Positions 7,455 through 16,685 are shown, counted from the stretch's first letter. The stretch is DNA of 40,689 bases from Bryobacterales bacterium (GCA_003136675.1 PLFE01000197.1:14143-54831), one strand, 5' to 3'. Notes: generated by a model not told the origin, from the sequence alone. Numbers and translations are program-made.

Positions 7455-8240
7455 ATGTTAACGAATGCCTCATTCATTAAAGGCCTGGTGATCCACGCGA
7501 CCGACGGAGAGCTTGGCACGGTCGATCAGTTCCTATTCGACGATCGAAGCTGGGCCATCCGCTATCTGACGGTGGAAACCGCGGGCTGGCTGGGCGGCCG
7601 GCGGGTATTACTCTCGCCGATGTCTATTATCCGCACGGACTGGCAGGCTAACCGGCTGGACGTGGCGCTCACCAAAAAGCAGGTAGAGAACAGCCCGGAC
7701 ATCGATACCCATCAGCCTGTCTCCCGGCAGCATGAAGTCGACCTTCTTGGATACTACGGCTATCCCTACTACTGGGGGGGTCCGTATCTTTGGGGTCCAG
7801 CGTTCTACCCGATGGGGATTCCAATCGGACAGCCCGTGGCGGCTTCACACCAGAAGGGATCCCAAGACTCCCATCTGCGGAGCAGTAAAGCTGTCCACGG
7901 CTATCATATTGAAACCACTGACGGCGAAATTGGACATCTGGATGGCTTCGTCATTGACGACGAAACCTGGTCTATCCGTTACATCGAGGTAGCCACTCGA
8001 AATTGGCTGCCGGGTAAGAAGGTGTTACTTTCCCCGGAATGGATCGACCGTGTCAGTTGGCTGGATCATACGGTGCACGCGGCACTCGCGACGGACTCCA
8101 TTAAGGACGCGCCGGAGTACGTGATGTCAAGACCTCTCACCAGGGAATATGAAAACGCGCTGTACTTCCACTACGGGCGTCCGCCCTACTGGCTTCACGA
8201 CGTGGAACGCAAGGCGGCGGGTTCGCTGACCAGTGTTTAG
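7455..8240 (+). CDS. Double PRC-barrel domain protein
   Basis: 261 residues with two PRC-barrel modules. The first is near the N-terminus (IHATDGELGTVDQFLFDD, then IRYLTVET). The second is in the C-terminal half (IETTDGEIGHLDGFVIDD, then IRYIEVAT). Each is followed by a strand carrying VLLSP. A Tyr/Gly/Pro-rich linker (YYGYPYYWGGPYLWGP) joins them. PRC barrels are protein- or RNA-binding beta-barrels found in RimM and in photosynthetic reaction centre H subunits; free-standing ones often occur in stress loci. No signal peptide or membrane helix. It is 26 bases after the stress-protein gene and is a paralogue of the next gene. Confidence 0.88.
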   Translation: MLTNASFIKGLVIHATDGELGTVDQFLFDDRSWAIRYLTVETAGWLGGRRVLLSPMSIIRTDWQANRLDVALTKKQVENSPDIDTHQPVSRQHEVDLLGYYGYPYYWGGPYLWGPAFYPMGIPIGQPVAASHQKGSQDSHLRSSKAVHGYHIETTDGEIGHLDGFVIDDETWSIRYIEVATRNWLPGKKVLLSPEWIDRVSWLDHTVHAALATDSIKDAPEYVMSRPLTREYENALYFHYGRPPYWLHDVERKAAGSLTSV

Positions 8241-8270
8241 GAAACCAGCGTTTAAGGAAAGAAGATAACG

Positions 8271-8975
8271 ATGCTGACGAACACCAAAGAATTAAAGGGT
8301 CTCGAAATCCGGGCCACGGATGGCCGGCTGGGCACGGTAGATCAATTCTATTTTGACGACGATACCTGGATGATTCGCTATCTCACGGTGGAAACCGGCG
8401 GCGAGATGAATATCCACAGGGTACTGATCTCACCGCTGTCTATCCAACGCGTGGACTGGAAAAACCGATTCCTGGAAGTGGCTCTGACGAAAACGCAGGT
8501 TGCGAACAGCCCCACGCTCGACACCCACCAGCCCATCTCAAGGCAGCATGAGGCGGCTTATTCCGATTATTACGGACATTCCTATTACTGGCTGCGGAGT
8601 CAGGCCAAGGATTCGCACCTCCGGAGCAAGGAAGAGGTGATCGGCTACCACATCGACGCAACCGACGGGGAAATCGGCCATGTGGACGGGTTTGTGATGG
8701 ACGACGAAGATTGGTCGCTCCGCTATCTGGAAGTGGCTACGCAGAACTGGTGGCCCGGAAAGAAAGTATTGCTCTCGCCCGAGTGGATTGCGGACGTACG
8801 ATGGGAGGATTCAAAGGTATCGGTGGGCGTCACCCGCGAGGCCATTCAGAAAGCTCCACCATACGACGATTCCATGCCCGTGACGCGAGAGTACGAGAGC
8901 CAGATCTATTCTCATTATGGACGGCCATCTTATTGGAGACCGTACCGGGAAACATCGTCGGCCGGCTCCTTTTAG
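8271..8975 (+). CDS. Double PRC-barrel domain protein, paralogue of the preceding gene
   Basis: 234 residues with the same architecture as its neighbour: a first barrel (IRATDGRLGTVDQFYFDD) and a second (IDATDGEIGHVDGFVMDD), each with an RYL.VAT/VET strand and VL(I/L)SP. The linker (YYGHSYYW) is about 30 residues shorter and lacks the Gly/Pro stretch. Both proteins share the endings TREYE and HYGRPPYW/HYGRPSYW. The pair arose by tandem duplication of an already duplicated gene, giving four PRC modules in 1.5 kb. There may be a heterodimer or a shared partner (inference). The gene ends 30 bases before the large hairpin at 9005. Confidence 0.88.
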   Translation: MLTNTKELKGLEIRATDGRLGTVDQFYFDDDTWMIRYLTVETGGEMNIHRVLISPLSIQRVDWKNRFLEVALTKTQVANSPTLDTHQPISRQHEAAYSDYYGHSYYWLRSQAKDSHLRSKEEVIGYHIDATDGEIGHVDGFVMDDEDWSLRYLEVATQNWWPGKKVLLSPEWIADVRWEDSKVSVGVTREAIQKAPPYDDSMPVTREYESQIYSHYGRPSYWRPYRETSSAGSF

Positions 8976-9004
8976 CGGGGACGTCTTACCGGGGAGATTT
9001 TGGC

Positions 9005-9048
9005 GGGGATATCGTACCCGCTCCCTCCGGAGCGTGTACGATATCCCC
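9005..9048. repeat. Long near-perfect inverted repeat abutting a start codon
   Basis: The left arm (9005-9024) begins GGGGATATCGTAC and the right arm (9029-9048) ends GTACGATATCCCC. The arms match at 19 of 20 positions, with a 4-base loop (9025-9028). The right arm ends directly against the ATG (9049) of the oxidoreductase gene. The only ribosome-site-like GGAG (9029-9032) lies inside the stem. No T-run follows, so it is not a typical intrinsic terminator. A related half-copy, GCGGGGACGTCTTACC, lies about 30 bases upstream and resembles the left arm. It could be an operator, a translation-blocking RNA hairpin or a dispersed repeat. Confidence 0.9.
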
Positions 9049-10581
9049 ATGAAGCAAGACGAGTCGAACCCGCTTTCCCGCCGCGCTTTTGCGGCAGCCG
9101 CAGCTACTTTTCTTATCGTGCCCCGTCATGTTCTCGGCGGACAGGGTTTTACCGCTCCGAGCGACAAGATCACCATCGCATCCATTGGGTTGGGACGGCA
9201 GGGCCAAGCGATCACCATGGAACTGCTGGCGCGTCCCGATGTGCAAGTGATCGCGGTTTGCGATTGCAACAAAAGCGGGCGCAATTACGTTGAGTACGGC
9301 TCGAACGCATTGCTCAAATCCGCGCGGGAACTGCTGGGCGCGGGCTACGAGAATTGGGGCGACGACCTCGCGTCTCCCGGCGGGGCTCAACTCACGCACG
9401 ACTTCCACACCAGCCTTGGCATGGGAGGCCGCGACCCGGCCAAGCGATTAGTAGAGGCCTATTACGGTTCGCGAAACCCATCTGGTTCCTACAAAGGCTG
9501 CGCGGCGTACGCGGATTACCGCGAACTTCTTGAGAAAGAAACAGGTCTGGATGCGGTCTACATCGCGACGCCGGATCACTGGCATGCGCCCATCTCCATT
9601 GCGGCCATGAACAAACGGAAACATGTGCTGTGCCAGAAGCCGATGACGCACTCAATTGCCGAGGCGCGGCGGGTGGCCCAGGTTGCCCGCGAGATGAAAG
9701 TGGCCGCGGCAGTGACCGTCAATAACCCTTCCACCGAATCGACTCGGGTCATCTCCGAGTGGATCGCGGACGGCGCCATCGGTCCGGTTCGCGAGGTGCA
9801 TAACTGGTCGAGCCGTCCGTTCTGGCCGCAAGGGATCGACCGGCCGGCGGAAACCCAGCCGGTTCCCGAAGGCTTGAACTGGGATATGTGGCTGGGACCG
9901 GCAGCCGAGCGTCCCTTCAACAACGCCTATCTCCCGTTCGTGTGGCGCGGCTGGTGCGACTTCGGCTGCGGCTCGTTCGGCGATATGGGATGTTACAGCT
10001 TCGCGGGAGTTTTCAAGATTCTGGGACTGGCGCCGCCTGTAAGTGTCGAAGCAAGTTCCAGCGAATCCTATGCCGAGACGTTCCCCAAGGCATCTATTGT
10101 GCATCTCAACTTTCCGGCGCGCCAGAGTGGACCGGCGGTGCGGATGTCGTGGTACGACGGCGGCTTGCGGCCACCCCGCCCGGGTGGATTGCCGGAGCAG
10201 GATCAGGCTCTGTTCCAGGGTGGCGAGGATCACGAGGGCATCCTCTATGTGGGCGACAAGGGCTTTCTGCTGGCTGGGTTCAATGGCAATCATCCTCGCG
10301 TTTATCCGGCATCGGAAAAGTACAAGACACCAGAGCGGCAGCCGGGTCCACAGAGAGACGAGGCGATTGATCAGTGGGTCGCTGCCTGTAAGGGCGGCAC
10401 TGCGCCGCTCGCCAGTTTTGAAGCGCAGTGCCCGGTGACCGAAGCGTTCCTGCTGGGCTGTCTGGCGCAGCGCTTTCCCGGAGAACGCCTGGAATGGGAT
10501 GAGACGAATATGCGGATCACGAGTTCCGAGAAAGCGAACGCATTGGTCACTCCTTCCTACCGTAGCGGGTACGCGATCTGA
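9049..10581 (+). CDS. Tat-exported Gfo/Idh/MocA-family oxidoreductase
   Basis: 510 residues. The N-terminus carries a twin-arginine signal (SRRAFAAAAATFLIVP), so the folded, cofactor-loaded protein is probably exported to the periplasm. The Rossmann fold follows (ITIASIGLGRQGQ, then VIAVCDCNK). The cofactor/substrate motif is YIATPDHWHAP, and CQKPMTHS is a variant of the usual E-K-P motif that keeps the Lys. Secreted members in Acidobacteria and Bacteroidetes act on sugars or glycosides using tightly bound NAD(P), as in GH109; the substrate here is unknown. The ATG at 9049 is chosen because it gives a normal Tat signal. It directly follows the 9005-9048 hairpin and overlaps the next gene by TGATG. 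Confidence 0.9.
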   Translation: MKQDESNPLSRRAFAAAAATFLIVPRHVLGGQGFTAPSDKITIASIGLGRQGQAITMELLARPDVQVIAVCDCNKSGRNYVEYGSNALLKSARELLGAGYENWGDDLASPGGAQLTHDFHTSLGMGGRDPAKRLVEAYYGSRNPSGSYKGCAAYADYRELLEKETGLDAVYIATPDHWHAPISIAAMNKRKHVLCQKPMTHSIAEARRVAQVAREMKVAAAVTVNNPSTESTRVISEWIADGAIGPVREVHNWSSRPFWPQGIDRPAETQPVPEGLNWDMWLGPAAERPFNNAYLPFVWRGWCDFGCGSFGDMGCYSFAGVFKILGLAPPVSVEASSSESYAETFPKASIVHLNFPARQSGPAVRMSWYDGGLRPPRPGGLPEQDQALFQGGEDHEGILYVGDKGFLLAGFNGNHPRVYPASEKYKTPERQPGPQRDEAIDQWVAACKGGTAPLASFEAQCPVTEAFLLGCLAQRFPGERLEWDETNMRITSSEKANALVTPSYRSGYAI

Positions 10582-11258
10582 TGACTCGCACGGCGCTGTT
10601 CCTACTGGCGAGCGTCCCGGCGCTGCTTGGCCAGACGCGGACGGCCCCAATGAATGCTTCCGAGCAAAAGAACCTCGCCATGGTCCTCACCTGGTGGCGC
10701 GAAGTGATCGAGGCGCGGCACACCGAACTCGCCGACAAGTATCAAGCGGAAGACTACATCCAGCACGATCCCAATGTTCTTACTGGCCGAGCGCCTATGA
10801 TCGCGTACTTCGAGCATGTCGGCAAACCAATCAATCCCATCCCTGAAAAACTAACACTGCCCCCCGTTGTTCAGGGCGCGAAAGGCGACTTTGTCTGGCT
10901 CATTTTCGAGGATACGGCCACTCGAACCTACACCTTTGAAATCCTGCGCATTCAAAATGGCAAAGTGCAGGAGCATTGGGATGCCGACCAGAGAATTCCC
11001 GGCTCTCCGGCATTCGTTCCTTACCCCGGGCCGCCGCCCTCGACGTGGAATACCGGAACCGTTTCGCCCGCGGAACGAAGGAATCTCGGTGTTGCGATGA
11101 AGGGCGAGTCGAGCAAGTCGAAACGGCCGCCCGTGCTGACCCTGGTGAACGGGCCCTACGTCTTGCTGATGTGGGAGCACAAAAACAAGGAAGCCACCTG
11201 GAATTCCTTCGCCGCGGTCCGTGTCGAAAATGGACGCGTCGAACAGAAGTGGAATTAG
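10581..11258 (+). CDS. Secreted SnoaL/NTF2-like protein
   Basis: 225 residues with a short signal peptide (ALFLLASVPALLG). Residues 28-135 resemble a SnoaL-like NTF2 fold: a helix with VLTWWREVIEARHTELADKY, then DYIQHDPNV.TGR, and EILRIQNGKVQEHWD, which matches the 'R..dGkI.eHWD' end of this family. A second, weaker copy of the strand pattern (LLMWEHKNKEATW, VRVENGRVEQKWN) at the C-terminus suggests an internal repeat or dimer-like fold. SnoaL proteins are polyketide cyclases or unknown enzymes. The ATG overlaps the oxidoreductase stop by one base, so both are probably made together and may act in the periplasm on one substrate (inference). Confidence 0.75.
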   Translation: MTRTALFLLASVPALLGQTRTAPMNASEQKNLAMVLTWWREVIEARHTELADKYQAEDYIQHDPNVLTGRAPMIAYFEHVGKPINPIPEKLTLPPVVQGAKGDFVWLIFEDTATRTYTFEILRIQNGKVQEHWDADQRIPGSPAFVPYPGPPPSTWNTGTVSPAERRNLGVAMKGESSKSKRPPVLTLVNGPYVLLMWEHKNKEATWNSFAAVRVENGRVEQKWN

Positions 11259-11272
11259 CTCCGCTCGCTTCC

Positions 11273-13954
11273 TTACTCGCTTCGCAACGTATCCAGCACA
11301 CTTGCTGAAGCAGCCTTACGCGCGGGTACAAGACTTGCGGCCAGGCAAACCGTCGCCAAAACACCAGCGGCCGCTAAAATGGTGGCGGCATCCATGGGAC
11401 GCACGCCAAATAACTGGCTCTCGACCAACCGCCCCAGAGCCCATACCGCCGGCAACGCGATCGCCAGTCCGGCGGCTGCCATCGCGGCCGCTTCGCGCAC
11501 GATCAAACCTCCGGCTGCCCATGGCGGAGCGCCCAACGCCAGTCGTATCCCGATCTCTTTCGTTCTTCGCGCAGCCGAGAACGAGAGTACGCCATAGAGT
11601 CCGATCATAGCCAGCAAAGTCGCCACCGCCGCGAAGCCTCCCGCCAAAGTTGCCAGCATGCGCTCCGTTTTCAGCATTCGATCCAGTTGATCATCCACCG
11701 TTCGCAACGAGAGAATAGAAAGCCGCGAGCTCACACCGGCAACCGCCGCGCGAATCGCCAGCGCGGCCGACGCTGATGAATTGCGCGACCGGACGAAGAA
11801 AGTCCCACCGCCGACGCGAGACTCCCAAATTGGGAAGAACACTTCTGGTTCGGGCTTGCGCAATGCGAAGTCGTGGAAGGTCTTCACCACGCCGACGATC
11901 TCCGTTGCCGCTACCGTGGCGGGACTATCCCCGATACCTAGACGAGCACCTAAAGGATCACTGTGTTTGAAATACCTCTTCACAAATTCTTCGTTCACAA
12001 TCGCCGATCGCGCGGGACCAGCGGTGTCCCTGGAATCGCGCTGATCGAAATCCCGGCCCAGGGTAACCGCCGTTCCCAGGGCGGCAAAGAAATCCGGTGT
12101 TACCGAATTCATCGAAATATCTTCCGTTATAACGCGCCGGTGCGTCTGAATGGTGACAGGGTTGTTCCAACCTCCGCCACGAAGCATTTCAAAACTGGAG
12201 AGGCCCGCTCGATCCACCTCGGGGAGCGCTTGCACCGCGGTCAGCGCTCGCCGCACGAGCGGCTTGGCGTCCGCGTAGCTGTATCCATCGACCAGGGGAT
12301 CGATCCGAAACATCAGCAGATTGGAAGTCTGGTAGCCAGGCCCCTCGGCACGCAGATTGGCCAGAGTGCGAGCGAACAAGCCGGCGCCAATCAGCAGAAT
12401 CAGCGCCAACGCGAACTGCCCCACCACCAACGCCTTCCTGAGGCTAAACCCTCCTGCCACCGCCGTGGACTGCTCCTTCAGAGCGGTCACCGGTTGAACC
12501 GAAAGGGCATAAAGCGCGGGCGCAGACCCGCACAAAACCGTTGTCAGCGCCGTCAGTCCGACAGCAAACACAAGGACGTGGAAATCGAGATCGGCGTTCA
12601 AAGCGGCCGCAGCCGTTTCCTGGGGGAGGAACGCAAGGATCGAGCGGCTAACCAGCGGAGCAAATAAAAGCCCGGCAAGGCACCCCCCCATCGCCATGAG
12701 AAAGCTTTCGATAAACTGCTCGCCTAAAATTCGCGACCGCGATGCTCCCAACGCCGTCTTCAAAGCTGTCGCCCTGCGCCGGGCGAGCGCGCGAGCGAGC
12801 GAAAGGTTGGCCACGTTCAAACACGCCAGCAACAGCACCATTCCGGTTGCCGCCAGCAAAATCAGCATGGGCTGCCGGATCGCGATTCGCAAATCCGATC
12901 GTCCCTGCGCCGCGGGCAAAACGTCGAGGCGAGACGCCATGTATTCCTTCATCTGCGCATCCGTCACAGCAGGCCATCCCTCGCGTAGCGTATCCGCCCG
13001 CAGATAATTCTTAAACCACTGTTGCAGACGGCTCTGCGCCTGCAACGCGCCGATGCCCGGCTTCAGCCGACCAAAGATATGCAGCCATCTGGTCCGGCGG
13101 TCAAAGAGAGCATCCCATCCTGGGGTGGCTTCGCGCTTCATCATGATGGGGATCCAGAGAGCCGGCACTGCGCCCACATCGACGCCATGAAAACCCCGCT
13201 CCGCCACGCCAACTACGGTCATGGGAAAGGTATTTACCAGGACGCGCTGACCAATAATCGTAGGGTTCGAGTTCGTTCGATTGCGCCAGTAGTCGAACGA
13301 AATCACCACCACGGGATCGGCGTTGGGCTTGACATCGTCGCTTTCGGAAAGCAGGCGTCCAAGAGCCGGGTGTACTCCCAACGTTGGAAAGTACGACCCG
13401 GAAACAATCTCCGCCGCGGCGGCCTCCGCGGCCTTCCCCAGCGATAGATTCACATCAGTGGGACATTGCGCGAACAAGTCCGAAAAGACCCCGTTCTCCT
13501 TACGCAGATCCCGGTAGAAGGGATTTGGAAAAATATTGCCGCCGCCGTAGCCGCCGCCCACGAACCCGCCTTGCCAATCGAGCAGCACAAGCTGCTCTGG
13601 TTTCTCCACCGGAAGCGACCGCAGAAGGGTTTGGTCCGTCAAAGAAAAGATCGCCGTGTTGACGCCGATTCCCAGCGCGAGCGAAAACATTACTGTCGCT
13701 GTAGACCCCGGCGAACTCTTCATCTGCCGCAGCGCGTACCCAGTGCTTTTCGTCAGCCGGTCGAGCCACATCCACCGGCGAGATTCGTAGAAGCGTTCTC
13801 CGGCGGTTGTTAAGTTACCCAGACTGCGGTGCGCCTGGTGGAAAGCTTCGTCTTCGCTCAACCCTTCGGCGCGAAGGCGGTCTATCTCCAATTCGAGGTG
13901 CGCGAGCAGTTCCGCGGAGAAATCCGATTGAGCGCGGCTCTTGCGATTGAACAT
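11273..13954 (-). CDS. ADOP-type MacB/FtsX permease, second gene of the pair
   Basis: 893 residues. The N-terminal cytoplasmic prefix (FSAELLAHLELEIDRLRAEG, LSEDEAFHQAHRSLGN) is the conserved permease prefix of ADOP proteins. Then come a membrane helix (about 88-112), a MacB-type periplasmic domain, three helices of an FtsX domain (about 380-490), a second periplasmic domain, and a C-terminal FtsX domain (EIGIRLALGA motif near 830). This duplicated plan without a neighbouring ATPase defines the acidobacterial duplicated orphan permeases. Their role is not established; export or mechanical signalling to periplasmic partners is likely by analogy with MacB. The ribosome site AGGAGGGAGA precedes ATG 13954, 16 bases after its paralogue. 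Confidence 0.92.
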   Translation of the reverse strand: MFNRKSRAQSDFSAELLAHLELEIDRLRAEGLSEDEAFHQAHRSLGNLTTAGERFYESRRWMWLDRLTKSTGYALRQMKSSPGSTATVMFSLALGIGVNTAIFSLTDQTLLRSLPVEKPEQLVLLDWQGGFVGGGYGGGNIFPNPFYRDLRKENGVFSDLFAQCPTDVNLSLGKAAEAAAAEIVSGSYFPTLGVHPALGRLLSESDDVKPNADPVVVISFDYWRNRTNSNPTIIGQRVLVNTFPMTVVGVAERGFHGVDVGAVPALWIPIMMKREATPGWDALFDRRTRWLHIFGRLKPGIGALQAQSRLQQWFKNYLRADTLREGWPAVTDAQMKEYMASRLDVLPAAQGRSDLRIAIRQPMLILLAATGMVLLLACLNVANLSLARALARRRATALKTALGASRSRILGEQFIESFLMAMGGCLAGLLFAPLVSRSILAFLPQETAAAALNADLDFHVLVFAVGLTALTTVLCGSAPALYALSVQPVTALKEQSTAVAGGFSLRKALVVGQFALALILLIGAGLFARTLANLRAEGPGYQTSNLLMFRIDPLVDGYSYADAKPLVRRALTAVQALPEVDRAGLSSFEMLRGGGWNNPVTIQTHRRVITEDISMNSVTPDFFAALGTAVTLGRDFDQRDSRDTAGPARSAIVNEEFVKRYFKHSDPLGARLGIGDSPATVAATEIVGVVKTFHDFALRKPEPEVFFPIWESRVGGGTFFVRSRNSSASAALAIRAAVAGVSSRLSILSLRTVDDQLDRMLKTERMLATLAGGFAAVATLLAMIGLYGVLSFSAARRTKEIGIRLALGAPPWAAGGLIVREAAAMAAAGLAIALPAVWALGRLVESQLFGVRPMDAATILAAAGVLATVCLAASLVPARKAASASVLDTLRSE

Positions 13955-13970
13955 ATTCTCCCTCCTGAAT

Positions 13971-16682
13971 TTACTCGGCCCGCAGCGCGACGATCGGCGA
14001 GATGGAACTCGCGCGCAACGCCGGAATCAGTGCGGCGATCAATGCCGGAAAAACCAGCGCCAAAGCCGCAATGGAAAGGATCGCGGGATCATACCGGCTC
14101 ACGCCGAAAAGCTGGCTTGCCAGGAAACGGCTCGACAGCAACGTCAGTGGGATTCCCACGGCTAATCCGCACGCAACCAAAATAACGGCCCCGCGCAGAA
14201 TCATTGTCACGACGCTCGTCCGGCCAGCGCCCAACGCCATCCGCAGCCCAATTTCATTCGTGCGGCTGCCCACCGTATAAGCCGTGACTCCATAGAGCCC
14301 GATGGAACCAAGCACCAGCGCCAATAGTCCGAATAGAGAAGTCAACTGCGCAAGCAGCCGCTGCTGACTGAAATTACTCGCCACCTGATCGCTGAGACTT
14401 CTCATCGTAATCACGGGTAGATTGGGGTCGACAGCCGCGAAAGCACGCCGTATTTGCTGGTCACCAACCGTCGCGCCAGGCGTGGTGGAGATCACGATGT
14501 CATGCAGATAATGCGACCGGACTTCGCCGGCGTTGTTCGCCGTATCGCTAAATAAGGCGGTCTGCGATTCGGAAAGGAAGTAGAAAGGCTGGTTCTCCGA
14601 AAAGTACCGCCCGTCTTTGGCGACGCCGATCACCTCATACTCACCGGCCAACCCTGGTTCAGCGTTTCCGAAATGCCGGCCGATCGGATCTTCTCCCTTG
14701 AAGAACTTCTTTGCGAACGACTCATTGACGACTGCGACGTGGCGCGATGCGGCCGTATCTTGCTCCGAAAACGACCGGCCCTTTATAATTCGGTTGCCGA
14801 TCGTCTCGAAGTATCCCGTTGAAACGCGATCGAACCACGCGACGTTCGTCGCCAGCCGCGGACGCCCTTCGATAAAGATCATGTCGTTCCAACTGTCCCC
14901 GCCTTGCGGGGAATACAGGACGGCAGCCTCCGCCGCGACTCCAGGAATTGCCGTCAGTGAATCGTGAAGGCGGCGATAAAGAAGATCCAGTTGTCCGGGC
15001 TTGTAACCCGCAAGCACCGGATCGACACTCAAAATCATGCGCCGCTCCTGCTCAAAGCCGAAGTCCCGATGTTCCATATTTCGGAGCGTCTGAGTAAGCA
15101 ATCCGGAGGCGGAAAGCAGCACCAGCGAGAGTGCCGCCTGCACCACCACCAGCGCTTTGCGCGGCAGCGAACCGGATTGACGCGTGGCCCTGGCTCCGCG
15201 AAGCGCCTCCACGGGATCGACGCGGGTTGCCATCCAGGCTGGCAAGATGCCGAACAGCGCGCCTGTGAACAGAGAAACTCCGAAAGCGAAAAGCAGGACC
15301 GGCAGCGACGGTGAAGCGTCTATGGGCGAGGCGGTCCCCGTTTGAAAGGCAAAGTGAAGAATCAAACGCGTGTCGGCAAAGGCAACCGCCAGGCCGGCCG
15401 CGCCACCCAGCAGCGAGAGGATCAGGCTTTCGGTGAGCGCTTGCCGCACGATGCGCATGGGTCGCGCGCCCAGTGCCATGCTGAGGGAAGTCTGCTGGCG
15501 GCGCTCCATGCCGCGAACCAGCATCAGGTTCGCCACGTTGGCGCAAACAATCAGCAAAACGAAACCGGAAACCATCATCAGGATTTTCAACCAGTGTTCG
15601 TAATCGTGCCGCATGCTGGTGATGCCTGCGCCCCCGGGCGTAAGATACAGCGTCTGCTTTCCAATGTCCGCGCGGCTACTCGCGTCCATCTCGCCCTCGT
15701 GCGACCGAATCCACTGTTGCAGTTCCACGCGCATCTGGGCCTGGATCGCCAGGGGCACTGCACCCGGACGGATTCGGCCAATCAGATCCAGCCATGCCCG
15801 GTTGGGTTGCCCGATGATGGAGCCTTCGCCGATCAGGAGAGGTTCCGTTGCGATCGGAAGAAAGAAATCGGGCGTCGAACTCCGCAGCGTATCGCCAAAG
15901 AAGCCTGGGGGCGTCACTCCAACGACTGTGAAGGCCTTACCGTTCATATTGAAAACGTCGCCGATTACGGACGGGTCCAGCCCAAACTTCTGCTGCCAAA
16001 CCCTGTAGCTCATCATCACCGCGGGGCTTGCGCCAACTCTGTCGTCTTCCGCCGTCAGCACGCGTCCGGCATAGGATCGAATGCCGAACATGGAAAAGTA
16101 GTTGCCGGAGACAAACTCCCCCAAGTAAGGTTCGGCGGCCGATTTTCCGCGTTCCCGGCGCACCCCGAAAGTATGCCCCCCGGCGTCAAACGCGGCTAAC
16201 TCCTCGAAGCCGGGCGTGTGGTCGCGAAACTGACGGTAAAGTTCATAAGAGACAATCGAGAACTCATCGCTCTGCGTGAACCCGCCCCACACGCAGCAAT
16301 GCACTTCGTTCCCCAACCGATAAAGCTGACTCGGGTTTGCGACCGGCAGCGACTTTAGCAAAACGGCATCCACCAACGTGAAGATCGAAGTGGTCGCTCC
16401 AATGCCCAAAGCCAATGTCAGGATGGCGGTGATTGTAAAAGCCGGCGTTTTTCGCAATCGCCGCAAGCATTGACGCGTATCCTGCATCGCATGTTCCAGC
16501 CACATCCACCGGCTCGATTCGTAGAAGCGCTCGCCGGCAATCGCGAGATTGCCCAGCGCGCGATGCGCCGCGTGGTACGCCTCGTCTTCGCTCAGCCCCT
16601 CGGCGCGCAAGCGTTCTATTTCCAGCCCAAGATGGGCCCGCAGCTCTTCGGAAAAATCGGATTGCGGACGGCGATGGAACAT
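13971..16682 (-). CDS. ADOP-type MacB/FtsX permease, first gene of the pair
   Basis: 903 residues with the same layout as the next gene: a prefix (FSEELRAHLGLEIERLRAEG), a first helix around ITAILTLALGIGATTSIF, a periplasmic MacB-like domain, FtsX helices with VANLMLVRGMERRQQ, a second periplasmic domain and a final FtsX domain (NEIGLRMALGAGR). The C-terminus SPIVALRAE matches the usual ADOP ending (P...LR.E). It starts 3 bases after the PadR stop, with GGAGGG as the ribosome site inside the PadR end, so regulator and permease are coupled. The two permeases are clearly paralogous but well diverged and may form a heterodimer. There is no ATPase gene in the unit. Confidence 0.93.
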   Translation of the reverse strand: MFHRRPQSDFSEELRAHLGLEIERLRAEGLSEDEAYHAAHRALGNLAIAGERFYESSRWMWLEHAMQDTRQCLRRLRKTPAFTITAILTLALGIGATTSIFTLVDAVLLKSLPVANPSQLYRLGNEVHCCVWGGFTQSDEFSIVSYELYRQFRDHTPGFEELAAFDAGGHTFGVRRERGKSAAEPYLGEFVSGNYFSMFGIRSYAGRVLTAEDDRVGASPAVMMSYRVWQQKFGLDPSVIGDVFNMNGKAFTVVGVTPPGFFGDTLRSSTPDFFLPIATEPLLIGEGSIIGQPNRAWLDLIGRIRPGAVPLAIQAQMRVELQQWIRSHEGEMDASSRADIGKQTLYLTPGGAGITSMRHDYEHWLKILMMVSGFVLLIVCANVANLMLVRGMERRQQTSLSMALGARPMRIVRQALTESLILSLLGGAAGLAVAFADTRLILHFAFQTGTASPIDASPSLPVLLFAFGVSLFTGALFGILPAWMATRVDPVEALRGARATRQSGSLPRKALVVVQAALSLVLLSASGLLTQTLRNMEHRDFGFEQERRMILSVDPVLAGYKPGQLDLLYRRLHDSLTAIPGVAAEAAVLYSPQGGDSWNDMIFIEGRPRLATNVAWFDRVSTGYFETIGNRIIKGRSFSEQDTAASRHVAVVNESFAKKFFKGEDPIGRHFGNAEPGLAGEYEVIGVAKDGRYFSENQPFYFLSESQTALFSDTANNAGEVRSHYLHDIVISTTPGATVGDQQIRRAFAAVDPNLPVITMRSLSDQVASNFSQQRLLAQLTSLFGLLALVLGSIGLYGVTAYTVGSRTNEIGLRMALGAGRTSVVTMILRGAVILVACGLAVGIPLTLLSSRFLASQLFGVSRYDPAILSIAALALVFPALIAALIPALRASSISPIVALRAE

Positions 16683-16685
16683 GGT

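Noticed and set aside
11273..16682. The two permeases as a MacAB drug-efflux system
   Set aside because: There is no ATPase domain or MacA-like adaptor gene; the duplicated orphan plan fits ADOP instead.
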